Shown: positions 10,776 through 20,928 of the stretch, piece after piece
Numbering within the stretch: the stretch's first letter is position 1
How the letters are laid out: each line of letters opens with the position of its first letter
Assembly (NCBI GenBank): GCA_016778675.1
Contig: JADHPA010000004.1
Location: 1-37,228, forward strand
Direction: 5' to 3'
Origin: Candidatus Pelagibacter sp.
Lineage (GTDB): Bacteria > Pseudomonadota > Alphaproteobacteria > Pelagibacterales > Pelagibacteraceae
Length of the DNA stretch: 37,228 nt
The notes under the pieces: generated by a model
Database searches by the model: none
What the model was told of the DNA's origin: nothing
The model's input: only the letters and a program-made list of their open reading frames with translations
Translations under genes and position numbers: made by a program

Positions 10776-11520
10776 AAAAAAAATATTTCTTTTTTTTATT
10801 ATGTTATTTGTAAGTAACTGTACTGCTATCAACCACACTAAAATTCAGACATCTCAACTTTTAGAAGATCCCTTTATTAATAAAGGGTTTGCCCTTATTT
10901 ATAATGAAAATCATTTAAAAGAAAAAATAATCTCTAGAAAAATAGATGAGAGAAGCCTTATAATTTTTCAAAAAAATTTAAAAAAAAATACAAAAGTTAA
11001 AATTACCAATATAAAAAATAATAGATCAATAATCGCAACCGTTGGAAATAATGCTAATTATCCTTCTTTTAATAATTCTGTTTTATCAATCCGTATAGCA
11101 GATGAAATAAATTTAGATAAGAAAGAGCCATATATAGAGATTTTAGAAATCCTAGAAAACTCAGTTTTTGTTGCAAAAAAAGCTAAAACTTTTGAAGAAG
11201 AAAAAAAAGTTGCTACTAATGTACCAGTAAATAATATTAGTATTAGCGATTTAAATAGTGCTCAAATTAAAAGCTCAACTAAAGCTACAGATAAATTTTC
11301 ATATAAAATTAAAATTGCTGACTTTTATTTTAGAGATACATCTTTGTTATTAATTGATAGAATCAACAATGAAACTAATGTGAAAGATGTTAAAATTGAA
11401 AAGATTATGGAAAATAAATATAGAGTTTATCTAGGTCCATTCTATAACATTAATACTCTACAAAAATCTTTTAATGATATAAACATATTAGAGTTTGAAA
11501 ACATCGAAATTATAAAATGA
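10759..11520 (+). CDS. RlpA-like/SPOR-domain lipoprotein
   Basis: Lipobox-like LFVSNC; position between mltB-like and dacA-like genes; C-terminal SPOR-like YRVYLGPFYNINTLQKS. Confidence 0.6.
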   Translation: MKMFYKKKIFLFFIMLFVSNCTAINHTKIQTSQLLEDPFINKGFALIYNENHLKEKIISRKIDERSLIIFQKNLKKNTKVKITNIKNNRSIIATVGNNANYPSFNNSVLSIRIADEINLDKKEPYIEILEILENSVFVAKKAKTFEEEKKVATNVPVNNISISDLNSAQIKSSTKATDKFSYKIKIADFYFRDTSLLLIDRINNETNVKDVKIEKIMENKYRVYLGPFYNINTLQKSFNDINILEFENIEIIK

Positions 11521-12671
11521 ATAAAACAAATTTTTTCTTAACATTATTTACACTTTTGTTATTTTCATTTAATTCAAAAGCTGAATTTAATATTAAGGCA
11601 AGAACAGCTATCCTACAAGACTATCTATCTGGTGAAATTTTATTTGAAAAAGAACCTGATAAATCAATCTATCCTGCTTCTATGACAAAAATCATGACTG
11701 TTATAATAGCTTTTGATTTAATTAAGAAAGGTGACTTAAGCTTAGATGAAAAATTTATTGTATCTGAAAATGCATGGCGATTATCATCGGCTGGTTATTC
11801 ATCAATGTTTATCATGGTCGGCGATGAAGTCTCTGTAGAAAATTTACTTAAAGGGATAATTATTGCTTCAGGTAATGATGCCTGTGTAGCTTTAGCCGAG
11901 GGTATTGCTGGCACAGAAGATGAATTTGCAATCATGATGACTGCCAAGGCAAAAGAAATTGGTATGGAAAATACTAATTTTGCTAATTCGTCAGGAATAA
12001 ATAACACAAAAAATGTATCTACCGTTAAGGACATATTAATTATGTCAAACTACCTTATAAAAAATTTTCCTGAAGAATATAAAATGTTTGCTGAAAAAGA
12101 ATTTACTTGGGATAGAACTGGAGGTGAACCAATAACACAAGGAAATAGAAATCCACTATTATATTCCTCACTTGGTGCAGATGGTATTAAAACTGGTTAT
12201 TTAGCTGTTGAAAAATATTCTTTGGCTTCATCTGTTGATAGAAATGGCAGAAGGTTAATTGCAGTTGGAAGTGGTTTTGATACAAAAAGTGATAGATCTC
12301 GTGAAAGCTCTAAACTTATAAAATGGGGATTGACGAATTTTGATTTGGTTAAAGTTACACAAAGTGATACGCCTATTGAAGATGTTGAAGTATGGCTGGG
12401 TAAAAAAAACACTGTAAAGACCTATGTTAATAAAGATATTTATAAAGTAATTAATAAAGGAAGAAAAAGTTTATTAAAAGTTACATTAAAGTATAATGGT
12501 CCAATACATGCTCCTATTAAGAAAGATGATGTAATTGGTAAATTAAACCTAAGTTATAAAGGTGAATTTATTGAAGAATATGACTTATTAGCATTCGAAG
12601 ATGTTAAAAAATTAAATATTTTCTCTAGATTAATGAAATCTATTAATTTTTTAATATGGGGCGATGTCTAA
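11517..12671 (+). CDS. D-alanyl-D-alanine carboxypeptidase (S11 family, DacA-like)
   Basis: YPASMTKIMT (SxxK), SGNDA (SxN), DGIKTGYL (KTG). Confidence 0.94.
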   Translation: MNKTNFFLTLFTLLLFSFNSKAEFNIKARTAILQDYLSGEILFEKEPDKSIYPASMTKIMTVIIAFDLIKKGDLSLDEKFIVSENAWRLSSAGYSSMFIMVGDEVSVENLLKGIIIASGNDACVALAEGIAGTEDEFAIMMTAKAKEIGMENTNFANSSGINNTKNVSTVKDILIMSNYLIKNFPEEYKMFAEKEFTWDRTGGEPITQGNRNPLLYSSLGADGIKTGYLAVEKYSLASSVDRNGRRLIAVGSGFDTKSDRSRESSKLIKWGLTNFDLVKVTQSDTPIEDVEVWLGKKNTVKTYVNKDIYKVINKGRKSLLKVTLKYNGPIHAPIKKDDVIGKLNLSYKGEFIEEYDLLAFEDVKKLNIFSRLMKSINFLIWGDV

Positions 12672-13275
12672 AAAACCAATTATTGTCTTTGAGGGTATAG
12701 AAGGGACTGGCAAATCTCATCATATCAAAAAAGTTGCTTTTTTTTTAAAAAAAAAAAATATTGCTTTTATAAAAATCAGAGAACCTGGTGGAAGTGTTAA
12801 TTCAGAGAAAATTAGAAAACTAATATTAGATAATAAATCTAACTTTAATAAAGAAACTGATTTGCTTTTATATTTATCTGCTAGAAGTGAAAATATTGAA
12901 CTAATTAAAAAAAATAAAGGTAAAAAAATTATATTAATAGATCGTTTCTCTGATTCTACAATTGCTTATCAACATTATGGGATGGGAGTAAATCGTAAAT
13001 TAATAGAAAATATTAATAATCATTTACTAAAAGATATAAAAATTGATTTTACTTTTTTAAATATAGTCAATAATTATAATATGAAAAAAAGACTTGGCCA
13101 GAGAAAGAGACTTAATAGATATGATAAGTTCGATACTAAATTTTATAATAAAGTTCAAAATGGCTTTATAAAACTATTAAAATTAAAACCAAAAAAATAT
13201 ATTAAGATTAATTCTAATATGAATATAAAGATTAATGAAAAAATTATATTGGATAAAATCAAAAGTTTAATTTAA
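12664..13275 (+). CDS. tmk: Thymidylate kinase
   Basis: VFEGIEGTGKSHHIK, REPGGS, LLYLSARSENIE, DRFSDSTIAYQHYG. Confidence 0.94.
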   Translation: MSKKPIIVFEGIEGTGKSHHIKKVAFFLKKKNIAFIKIREPGGSVNSEKIRKLILDNKSNFNKETDLLLYLSARSENIELIKKNKGKKIILIDRFSDSTIAYQHYGMGVNRKLIENINNHLLKDIKIDFTFLNIVNNYNMKKRLGQRKRLNRYDKFDTKFYNKVQNGFIKLLKLKPKKYIKINSNMNIKINEKIILDKIKSLI

Positions 13276-13279
13276 GGAT

Positions 13280-14212
13280 ATGAATTTAGAACCTTCAGAA
13301 AATACATCAATTTACGGCTATAGATATTTTTTTAGTGAAATTACTGAACTTTACAATAATAGAAAAATGCCTAATAAGATTTTATTATCTGGCAAAAAGG
13401 GCTCAGGAAAAGCCACATTTGCCTATCATTTAGTCAATTTTTTTTTATCAAAAAATGAAGAATTTAAATACAATTTAACTGAGAATAAAATTAATCCTGA
13501 AAATAAATCCTTCAAGTTATTACAGAGTACCTCGCATCCAAATTTTTATTTGATTGATTTACTGGCTGAGAAAAAAAATATAGATGTTGCTCAAATAAGA
13601 GGAATGATCTCTTATACAAATAAATCTACTTTTAATAATCAAGATCGATTTATAATGATTGATAATGTTGAGTATCTTAACAAAAATTCTATTAATGCTT
13701 TACTTAAAATCATAGAAGAACCTAATGAAAATATTTATTTTATCTTAATAGCTAATAGTGAAAAAAATATTTTACCTACTTTAAAATCTAGATGCATCAC
13801 ATTTAAAATTCATTTTTCTTTTGATGAAACAGTTAATATATGCAATCAAATTCTTAATCAAAATATTTTAAATGAATTAAATTATGATTTGATTAATTAT
13901 TATTTTACTCCTGGTGAAATTATTAAATTAATTCGATTTGCAGAAGAAAAACAAATTAATCTCAGAGAGCATGATGTTTCTTCTATAATAAGTTTAATTA
14001 TTGAAAATACATATTATAAAAAAAGTATATTTATTAAAAATTTGTTAATTAATTTTATCGAATTATTTTTATTAAAAAGATATAAAACATCAAATAATAA
14101 AAATTATTTATTAAATTTTTATCAAAGTTTTATTCAAAAAATTAATAATACTGAAAAATTCAATCTTGATGAAGAGAGTTTATTTTTAGAATTTAAATCA
14201 AAAATATTATAA
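13280..14212 (+). CDS. holB: DNA polymerase III subunit delta' (HolB-like AAA protein)
   Basis: SGKKGSGKATFAYHL, DNVEYLNKNSINALLKIIEEPNENIYFILIAN, SRC; between tmk and metG. Confidence 0.85.
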   Translation: MNLEPSENTSIYGYRYFFSEITELYNNRKMPNKILLSGKKGSGKATFAYHLVNFFLSKNEEFKYNLTENKINPENKSFKLLQSTSHPNFYLIDLLAEKKNIDVAQIRGMISYTNKSTFNNQDRFIMIDNVEYLNKNSINALLKIIEEPNENIYFILIANSEKNILPTLKSRCITFKIHFSFDETVNICNQILNQNILNELNYDLINYYFTPGEIIKLIRFAEEKQINLREHDVSSIISLIIENTYYKKSIFIKNLLINFIELFLLKRYKTSNNKNYLLNFYQSFIQKINNTEKFNLDEESLFLEFKSKIL

Positions 14213-15751
14213 ATGAATAAAAATTTTTATATTACTACACCAATTTATTATCCTTCAGCAAAGCCACATATGGGGCACGCATACTCGAGTATAGCAGCTG
14301 ATTTTTTTGCTAGATTTAAACGTATTGATGGTTTTAATGTACATTTTTTAACTGGCACAGATGAACATGGTCTAAAGATTCAAAGAGCAGCTGAAAGTAA
14401 AAATATAGATCCTCAAATTTTTTGTGATGAAATAAGTCAAACGTTTAGAAATTTGTCTAATACATTAAATTTATCAAATACGGATTTTATTAGAACTACT
14501 GAAGATAGGCATAAAAAAACAGTCCAATATTTATGGTCACAACTTGAGAAAAATGATGATATCTACTTATCTAAATATTCAGGGTGGTATTCTGTTTCAG
14601 ACGAAGCTTTCTACGCCGAAGAAGAAATTTCTGTAAAAGAAGATAATAAAATAGCTACTTCATCTGGATCCCTAGTTGAATGGATTGAAGAAGAGTCTTA
14701 TTTTTTTCGTTTATCTAAATGGCAGGATAGCTTGCTTGAATATTATGAAAATAACCCAGATTTTATTTCACCAAAATCTAGAAAAAATGAAGTCATTAGT
14801 TTTGTAAAAAGTGGTTTAAAAGATTTATCAATAAGTCGTAAAGCTTTTTCTTGGGGAATTAAAGTTCCAAATAATCCAGAACATGTTATCTATGTTTGGT
14901 TAGATGCATTAACGAACTATATTAGTGCTTTAAATTATCCAAATATAGATGATGATTTGTTTAAAAATTTTTGGCCTGCCTCAGTTCACTTAATAGGCAA
15001 AGATATATTAAGATTCCATGCTGTCTACTGGCCAGCCTTTTTAATGGCAGCAAAAATTACATTACCAAATAAAGTTTATGGTCATGGTTGGATTTTGTCT
15101 GGTGATGAAAAAATGTCAAAATCAAAAGGTAATATACTTGACCCTCTAGATATTATTGAAACTTATGGCCTTGACCCCTTGAGATATTATTTAATTAAAG
15201 AGGTTTCTTTTGGTAATGACGGTAATATTTCTCAAGATAGGTTAGAAGACTGTATTAATAGTGATCTTGCAAATAATTATGGCAATTTATGCCAAAGGGT
15301 TACAGCATTTGCTGAAAAAAATTGTCAATCCAAAGTTCCTGATATCAAAAATTTTATTGAGGAGGATTTATCAATGTTAAATAAATTTTCGGATAATATT
15401 TCTTTAATACGTAAAGAAATTGATAATCAAAACATAAATTACTATATTAACTTTATTATTAATGCACTATTTGAAGCAAATAAATACTTTAATGATCAAG
15501 AACCTTGGAAAAAAAAAGATGACCCACAAAGACTTGCTACAATAATATATACATCTCTTGAAATGATTAGAAAAATTACTTTCATGCTTTATCCTATTAT
15601 TCCAGAGTCAACCATCAAAGCTCTAAATATATTTGGTCTTAAAGAAGAAGACATTGACTTTAATTCTATAGGAGAAAATAATTTTCTTAAGTCCGGAGAG
15701 ATAATTAATAAAATTGATATTTTGTTTAAAAAGATTGAAAAAAATGATTGA
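14213..15751 (+). CDS. metG: Methionyl-tRNA synthetase
   Basis: TTPIYYPSAKPHMGHAYSS, GTDEHGLKIQRAA, KMSKSKGN. Confidence 0.97.
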   Translation: MNKNFYITTPIYYPSAKPHMGHAYSSIAADFFARFKRIDGFNVHFLTGTDEHGLKIQRAAESKNIDPQIFCDEISQTFRNLSNTLNLSNTDFIRTTEDRHKKTVQYLWSQLEKNDDIYLSKYSGWYSVSDEAFYAEEEISVKEDNKIATSSGSLVEWIEEESYFFRLSKWQDSLLEYYENNPDFISPKSRKNEVISFVKSGLKDLSISRKAFSWGIKVPNNPEHVIYVWLDALTNYISALNYPNIDDDLFKNFWPASVHLIGKDILRFHAVYWPAFLMAAKITLPNKVYGHGWILSGDEKMSKSKGNILDPLDIIETYGLDPLRYYLIKEVSFGNDGNISQDRLEDCINSDLANNYGNLCQRVTAFAEKNCQSKVPDIKNFIEEDLSMLNKFSDNISLIRKEIDNQNINYYINFIINALFEANKYFNDQEPWKKKDDPQRLATIIYTSLEMIRKITFMLYPIIPESTIKALNIFGLKEEDIDFNSIGENNFLKSGEIINKIDILFKKIEKND

Positions 15752-16508
15752 TTCACATTGTCACTTAGATCATGAGCCGCTTTTAGAAAATTTGGACGAA
15801 GTTATTAAAAGGTCTAAAGATGTTGGTATAACTAAATTGTTAACAATATGCACTACATTAGATAGTTTTAATAGAATTAAAGAAATTATAAAAAGAGATC
15901 CAATTATATATGGAACATTTGGAATTCATCCTCATGAAACTAACGATAATTTATCAGTAGATAAAAATTTTATAATTAAAGAAGTTAACCAAAATGACAA
16001 GATAATTGGGGTTGGAGAAACAGGATTAGATTTTTTTTATGACCACAGTGATAGAGAAAAGCAAATAAGTTGTTTTAAGGCTCATATTGATGCTGCAATA
16101 GCTCTTGATAAGCCTATTATTATTCATTCAAGGGATGCAGAAGAGGAAACTTACCAAATTCTAAAATCTTACAAATCACAAGGATTAAAAATTTTAATGC
16201 ATTGTTTTACGGGCTCTACAACTTTTGCTAATAAATTATTAGATTTAGATGCGTTTTTTTCTGCAAGTGGAATAATCACATTTAAGAATAGTCTTGAATT
16301 ACAAGAAACATTTAAAACTATTCCCTTAAATAGACTTCTTGTAGAAACTGATAGTCCTTTCTTAGCTCCTATACCTATGAGGGGAAAAAAAAATGAACCT
16401 AGCTTTGTTAAATATACACTTGAAAAATTATCTTTAATTAAAAATCAAACTATTAAAGATATGTCAGATTTGACAACTGATAATTTTAATAGACTTTTTG
16501 ATTTTTAA
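15744..16508 (+). CDS. TatD family hydrolase (start moved to 15744 from the ORF-track 15714)
   Basis: MIDSHCHLDHEPL, GVGETGLDFFYDHS, IIIHSRDAEEET, MHCFTGS, VETDSPFLAP. Confidence 0.95.
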   Translation: MIDSHCHLDHEPLLENLDEVIKRSKDVGITKLLTICTTLDSFNRIKEIIKRDPIIYGTFGIHPHETNDNLSVDKNFIIKEVNQNDKIIGVGETGLDFFYDHSDREKQISCFKAHIDAAIALDKPIIIHSRDAEEETYQILKSYKSQGLKILMHCFTGSTTFANKLLDLDAFFSASGIITFKNSLELQETFKTIPLNRLLVETDSPFLAPIPMRGKKNEPSFVKYTLEKLSLIKNQTIKDMSDLTTDNFNRLFDF

Positions 16509-17281
16509 TGTCAGTTAGATTTGTCATACTCGGTAGTGGGAGTTCAATGGGTGTACCTAGAGCAGATGGTTATTCTGGTAATTGCGATCTAAGAAATAAA
16601 AAAAACTTTAGAACACGATGTTCTGCCTTAATTAAATTTGACAATCAAAACATCTTAATTGATACCTCTCCTGATTTAAGAACACAACTTTTACAAAATA
16701 AAATCAAAAATATTAGTAGAGTTTTTTATACTCATCTACATGCTGATCAAACTCATGGTATTAATGATTTAAGACCTTTTTTTTTGATTAATAAAAAACA
16801 AATTCCTGTATATGCAGATAATCTTACAGCTAAATATTTGCTATCAACTTTTGGTTATTGTTTTAAATCATCACATGGATACCCATCAACACTAAAGATT
16901 AACTCTCTTAAAAAAAAGCATATGTTTATTAATAAGAATAAAAAGATTTTAATTGAATCCATTCCAGTTGAGCATGGTAAAATTAAAAGTGTTTGTTATA
17001 TAATTAATAAAAAATTAGCATATGCTAGCGATATAAGTTTATTTTTTAAAAAAGATTATAAAAAATTAAAAAAAATTGATTATTTAATTATTGATTGCTT
17101 ATGGTATAGAAATCATTCTGCTCATTTTAATCTAGATCAAGTATTAGAGCTGGTTAAAGATCTTTCACCAAAAAAAACAATTTTGACAAATATGCATAGC
17201 GATCTTGATTATGATAAGTTAAAAAAAAAATTACCAAAAAAAGTTACTCCTGGTTTTGATGGACTTACAGTAAATCTATAA
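16508..17281 (+). CDS. MBL-fold metallohydrolase (PhnP-like)
   Basis: LGSGSSMGVPR, YTHLHADQTHGINDLRPF, LTNMHSDLDYDKL; downstream of tatD as in other alphaproteobacteria. Confidence 0.9.
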   Translation: MSVRFVILGSGSSMGVPRADGYSGNCDLRNKKNFRTRCSALIKFDNQNILIDTSPDLRTQLLQNKIKNISRVFYTHLHADQTHGINDLRPFFLINKKQIPVYADNLTAKYLLSTFGYCFKSSHGYPSTLKINSLKKKHMFINKNKKILIESIPVEHGKIKSVCYIINKKLAYASDISLFFKKDYKKLKKIDYLIIDCLWYRNHSAHFNLDQVLELVKDLSPKKTILTNMHSDLDYDKLKKKLPKKVTPGFDGLTVNL

Positions 17282-17830
17282 TACAGACTCTATCTTATTA
17301 ATAATTTTTCCAGACATAGGGGTTACAAAAGAATTAAAAGTGTCTTCTATTTTACCCTCTTTATTAATCAATATTTTATGAAAATTCCATTTTGGAACTG
17401 TTGAGGTACCATAATTTTTCTTTGCCCATTTATATATTTCGTGAGCATTGTCTCCTTTAACATCAACCTTATCTGTCAATGGAAAAGTAATGTTAAAATT
17501 AGTTTCACAAAAATCTTTAATTTCTGCATTAGATCCTGGTTCTTGACCTCCAAATTGATTTGATGGCACTCCTATAACATAAAAACCTTTATCTCTATAT
17601 TTTTCGAATAGTTCCTGTAGTCCAGTATATTGTTTTGTAAAACCACACTTACTAGCTACGTTTACTAGTAAAATAGTTTTTCCTTTGTATTGATTTAAAT
17701 CAATAACTTCATTGTTTATATTTTTGATCGTATGATCAAAAAATATTTTTTCATATTTTGCATCGACCTTGTTAAAAAAAGAGAACATTAATATTGTTAA
17801 TATAATTATGAAATAATTACTACTATACAT
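17276..17830 (-). CDS. Glutathione peroxidase, N-terminal hydrophobic segment
   Basis: LLVNVASKCGFTKQYTGLQ, GVPSNQFGGQEPG, WNFHKILINKEG. Confidence 0.94.
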   Translation of the reverse strand: MYSSNYFIIILTILMFSFFNKVDAKYEKIFFDHTIKNINNEVIDLNQYKGKTILLVNVASKCGFTKQYTGLQELFEKYRDKGFYVIGVPSNQFGGQEPGSNAEIKDFCETNFNITFPLTDKVDVKGDNAHEIYKWAKKNYGTSTVPKWNFHKILINKEGKIEDTFNSFVTPMSGKIINKIESVL

Positions 17831-17833
17831 GAT

Positions 17834-19006
17834 CTATTTTTTAGAGGCATATAATAAAATAAAATAGCCAAATATAGTTGATAAAAGAGAACCAGAAAGA
17901 ACACCAATTTTTACACCATCCATATACTGAGTATTATCAACAAATGCTAAATTTCCAACAAACAAACTCATAGTAAAACCAATACCAGTTAATATTGAAA
18001 CACCATATAAACTTAACCAGTTAGACTTATCGGGCATTTGTGCTGCTCCTAATTTTACTGCAAGATATGATATAACCATCACGCCAACTTGCTTACCAAC
18101 AAATAGTCCTAAAAGTATACCCAATGGAACAGGTGCCAACAAACGAGAAAATGATAATCCTGTTAAATTAACACCAGCATTTGCAAAAGCAAATATTGGC
18201 ATAATGATGAAGGCCACATAAGGGCTTATTGCGTGCTCAAGTTTAATTAATAAAGAAAAGTCTTTTTCTTTAGCTCTATGAGGTATTGTTGATGCAAGTA
18301 AAACACCTGCTATAGTCGCATGAATGCCAGATTTGTAAGTAAAAAACCACATAAAGGATCCAATTATCAAATAAGGAATAAATTTCTTAATTCCAAACTT
18401 ATTTAATATTAGTAACAAAATATAAGAAATCAAAATTAAACTTAAATAACTAATACTTAGATCTCCTGAATAGAAAAAAGCAATAATTAATATAGCACCA
18501 AGATCATCAATAATTGCCAAAGCAGTTAAAAAAATCTTTAATGAAATTGGAACTCTTGATCCTAATAAAGATAATATACCTAAAGAGAAAGCAATATCTG
18601 TTGCTGAGGGTATAGCCCAACCATTTAATGTATCTGAATTACCAAGATTTATTGAAACATAAACTAGTGCAGGAATTACCATCCCTCCAACCGCACCTAT
18701 GATTGGAAGTAGTGCTTTTTTTAGATTAGAAAGCTCACCTTGTATAAATTCTCTTTTAATCTCTAAAGTAACAAAAAAGAAAAAAACAGCCATCAATAAG
18801 TCGTTAATCCAATGATGAACAGAAAGTTTTAAGCCGAAATTGTTAACACCTATAAACAAATATTGCTCAAGGGTACTAAAATATAATTCACTTAGATTTG
18901 AATTACTTATTACAAGAGCAATTATTGCTGCAATCAATAAAACTAATCCACTTGCTGCCTCTAATTGAAAAAACCATTTAAAGGGTTTTGATAAAGTTTT
19001 TATCAT
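17834..19006 (-). CDS. nhaA: Na+/H+ antiporter NhaA
   Basis: VHHWINDLLMAVFFFFVTLEIKREFIQGEL, ATDIAFSLGILSLLGSRVP, GIGFTMSLFVGNLAF. Confidence 0.96.
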   Translation of the reverse strand: MIKTLSKPFKWFFQLEAASGLVLLIAAIIALVISNSNLSELYFSTLEQYLFIGVNNFGLKLSVHHWINDLLMAVFFFFVTLEIKREFIQGELSNLKKALLPIIGAVGGMVIPALVYVSINLGNSDTLNGWAIPSATDIAFSLGILSLLGSRVPISLKIFLTALAIIDDLGAILIIAFFYSGDLSISYLSLILISYILLLILNKFGIKKFIPYLIIGSFMWFFTYKSGIHATIAGVLLASTIPHRAKEKDFSLLIKLEHAISPYVAFIIMPIFAFANAGVNLTGLSFSRLLAPVPLGILLGLFVGKQVGVMVISYLAVKLGAAQMPDKSNWLSLYGVSILTGIGFTMSLFVGNLAFVDNTQYMDGVKIGVLSGSLLSTIFGYFILLYASKK

Positions 19007-19009
19007 AAA

Positions 19010-19474
19010 TTAAAATAAATCTTGAATAAATAGACCTATATCCCTAAAGGTTTCATATAAATTATAAAGTAAAAGTTCAGTATTTGGGACAATTTTTCCT
19101 AAAGGTGTTTTAAAAGTATCTATAATAATAATAAAAGCAGCAAAAGATATTATTGAGACAACTAATATATTTAATATTCTATAATTTTTTTTATCAGGCA
19201 AGGGTTCAATAGTTTTTTCCACTTCAACATTTTCTATTTCATCATTTGAAGGTTTTTCAGAAGAATTAGCATCATCATTTTTTGGAGATATAGTCTCTGC
19301 TTTTTTATTATTTTGAATTTCAGGTTTAGTTACTTCTTGAGGTGACTCTATTTTTTTTTCTTTAAAAAACCATGTATTGTTACAAGCACTACACTGTAAC
19401 AGACGACCTTCTTCTGGAATTAGAATGGCGTCTAAATCAAACATTTTATGACAATTGTTACATTGAACGATCAT
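19010..19474 (-). CDS. Zinc-ribbon (MJ0042-type) membrane protein
   Basis: N-terminal CNNCHKMF...LQCSACNNTWFF, one C-terminal TM helix. Confidence 0.8.
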   Translation of the reverse strand: MIVQCNNCHKMFDLDAILIPEEGRLLQCSACNNTWFFKEKKIESPQEVTKPEIQNNKKAETISPKNDDANSSEKPSNDEIENVEVEKTIEPLPDKKNYRILNILVVSIISFAAFIIIIDTFKTPLGKIVPNTELLLYNLYETFRDIGLFIQDLF

Positions 19475-19567
19475 ATAGTCTGTATATACGATTCTTGTGA
19501 AAAAGCCTTATTTTTGATGTTCTTTATTCTTTGAAATTACGAATATCTAATGTATTAGTACCTCAAT

Positions 19568-19644
<77 letters not shown>

Positions 19645-19648
19645 TTTT

Positions 19649-19930
19649 ATGAAAAAAGCAATAATTTATATTCCAACAAAAAACTCAATGCAGTCTGGAC
19701 TTGGTAAATCTGATAAATGGCTTATTAGATTTGAAACAAATGACTCGGGATTAAATCCTTTAATGGGATGGGAATCTAGTTCAGATACATTATCAGAATT
19801 AAATTTAGAATTTTCTACAAAAGAGTTAGCCATTGAGTATGCAAAAAAAAATAAAATAGATTTTGAAATAATCGAACCTCAAAAAAGAAAAACTGTTAAA
19901 AAGTCTTATGCAGACAATTTCTTAAAATAA
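19649..19930 (+). CDS. NADH dehydrogenase accessory subunit, NDUFS4/ETC complex I-like (start moved to 19649)
   Basis: [29 protein letters not shown]...[36 protein letters not shown]-track start 19601 lies inside tRNA-Pro. Confidence 0.87.
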   Translation: MKKAIIYIPTKNSMQSGLGKSDKWLIRFETNDSGLNPLMGWESSSDTLSELNLEFSTKELAIEYAKKNKIDFEIIEPQKRKTVKKSYADNFLK

Positions 19931-19935
19931 AACTA

Positions 19936-20928
19936 ATGTTTAAATTTTTTACTCAAAGAAAATGGCAACTATGGTCGTGGATTGGATCTTTTGTTATTCT
20001 TTCGTCTCTTTGGATACAAGTTCAAATTGATGTAAAAATTAATGAATGGTTTGGTCAATTTTATGACATGATACAAAAAGCATTGGCAGCACCAAATTCA
20101 ATCACTATAGAGGAATATTGGGCTAGCTTATTATCATTTATAACACTTGCAGGTATTTATGTGGCCCTTGCTACTATTGTTGCTTTTTTCACAGCACACT
20201 ATTTATTTCGTTGGAGAACTGCAATGGTTGAATGGTATCATGGTGTATATGATAAAGCTCGAACTATAGAAGGTGCTTCACAAAGAGTTCAAGAAGATAC
20301 AATTAAGTTTTCAAGAATTATGGAGGGTTTGGGTACAAGTCTTATAGAGGCAATAATGATGATTATTGAATTTACGCCAATTTTATTTGGACTGAGTATT
20401 GGTATACCCATATTGTTTTTTGGTGACTGGAATTATGGTTTAATAGTGGGGGCTTTTATTTGGACAATAGGTGGAACTTTATTTTTGATCTTATTAGGTA
20501 TTATTTTAAGACTTGTAGGAGTTGAATATGATTTACAAAAACAAGAAGCGGCATATAGAAAATTATTGGTAATTGCTGAAGATGATATGACTATAAGACC
20601 AAAAAATATTAACGAATTATTTGATGATGTAAGAAAAATTCATTATTTGTCATATTTAAGATATCTATATTTTAACCTTGGTAGGATAGCTTATTTACAA
20701 GCAAACGTATTATCTGCTTATGTTTTTTTAGCACCCGCTATTGTTGCAGGATTGGTTACACTTGGTGTAATGCAACAGATTATTAGAGCGTTTGGTAGAG
20801 TAGAGGGATCAATGCAATATATATTTAAATCCTGGCCAACAATAATTGAGCTCGCTAGTGTTTATAAACGTTTAAGAGAATTTGAGTCTAAAATTAATTC
20901 ATCAAAAACAATTGAAGAAAAAATTTAA
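19936..20928 (+). CDS. SbmA/BacA-like peptide-uptake family membrane protein
   Basis: QRKWQLWSWIGSFVILSSLWIQVQIDVKINEWFGQFYDMIQKAL, YLFRWRTAMVEWYH, EGASQRVQEDTIKFSRIMEGLG. Confidence 0.87.
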   Translation: MFKFFTQRKWQLWSWIGSFVILSSLWIQVQIDVKINEWFGQFYDMIQKALAAPNSITIEEYWASLLSFITLAGIYVALATIVAFFTAHYLFRWRTAMVEWYHGVYDKARTIEGASQRVQEDTIKFSRIMEGLGTSLIEAIMMIIEFTPILFGLSIGIPILFFGDWNYGLIVGAFIWTIGGTLFLILLGIILRLVGVEYDLQKQEAAYRKLLVIAEDDMTIRPKNINELFDDVRKIHYLSYLRYLYFNLGRIAYLQANVLSAYVFLAPAIVAGLVTLGVMQQIIRAFGRVEGSMQYIFKSWPTIIELASVYKRLREFESKINSSKTIEEKI

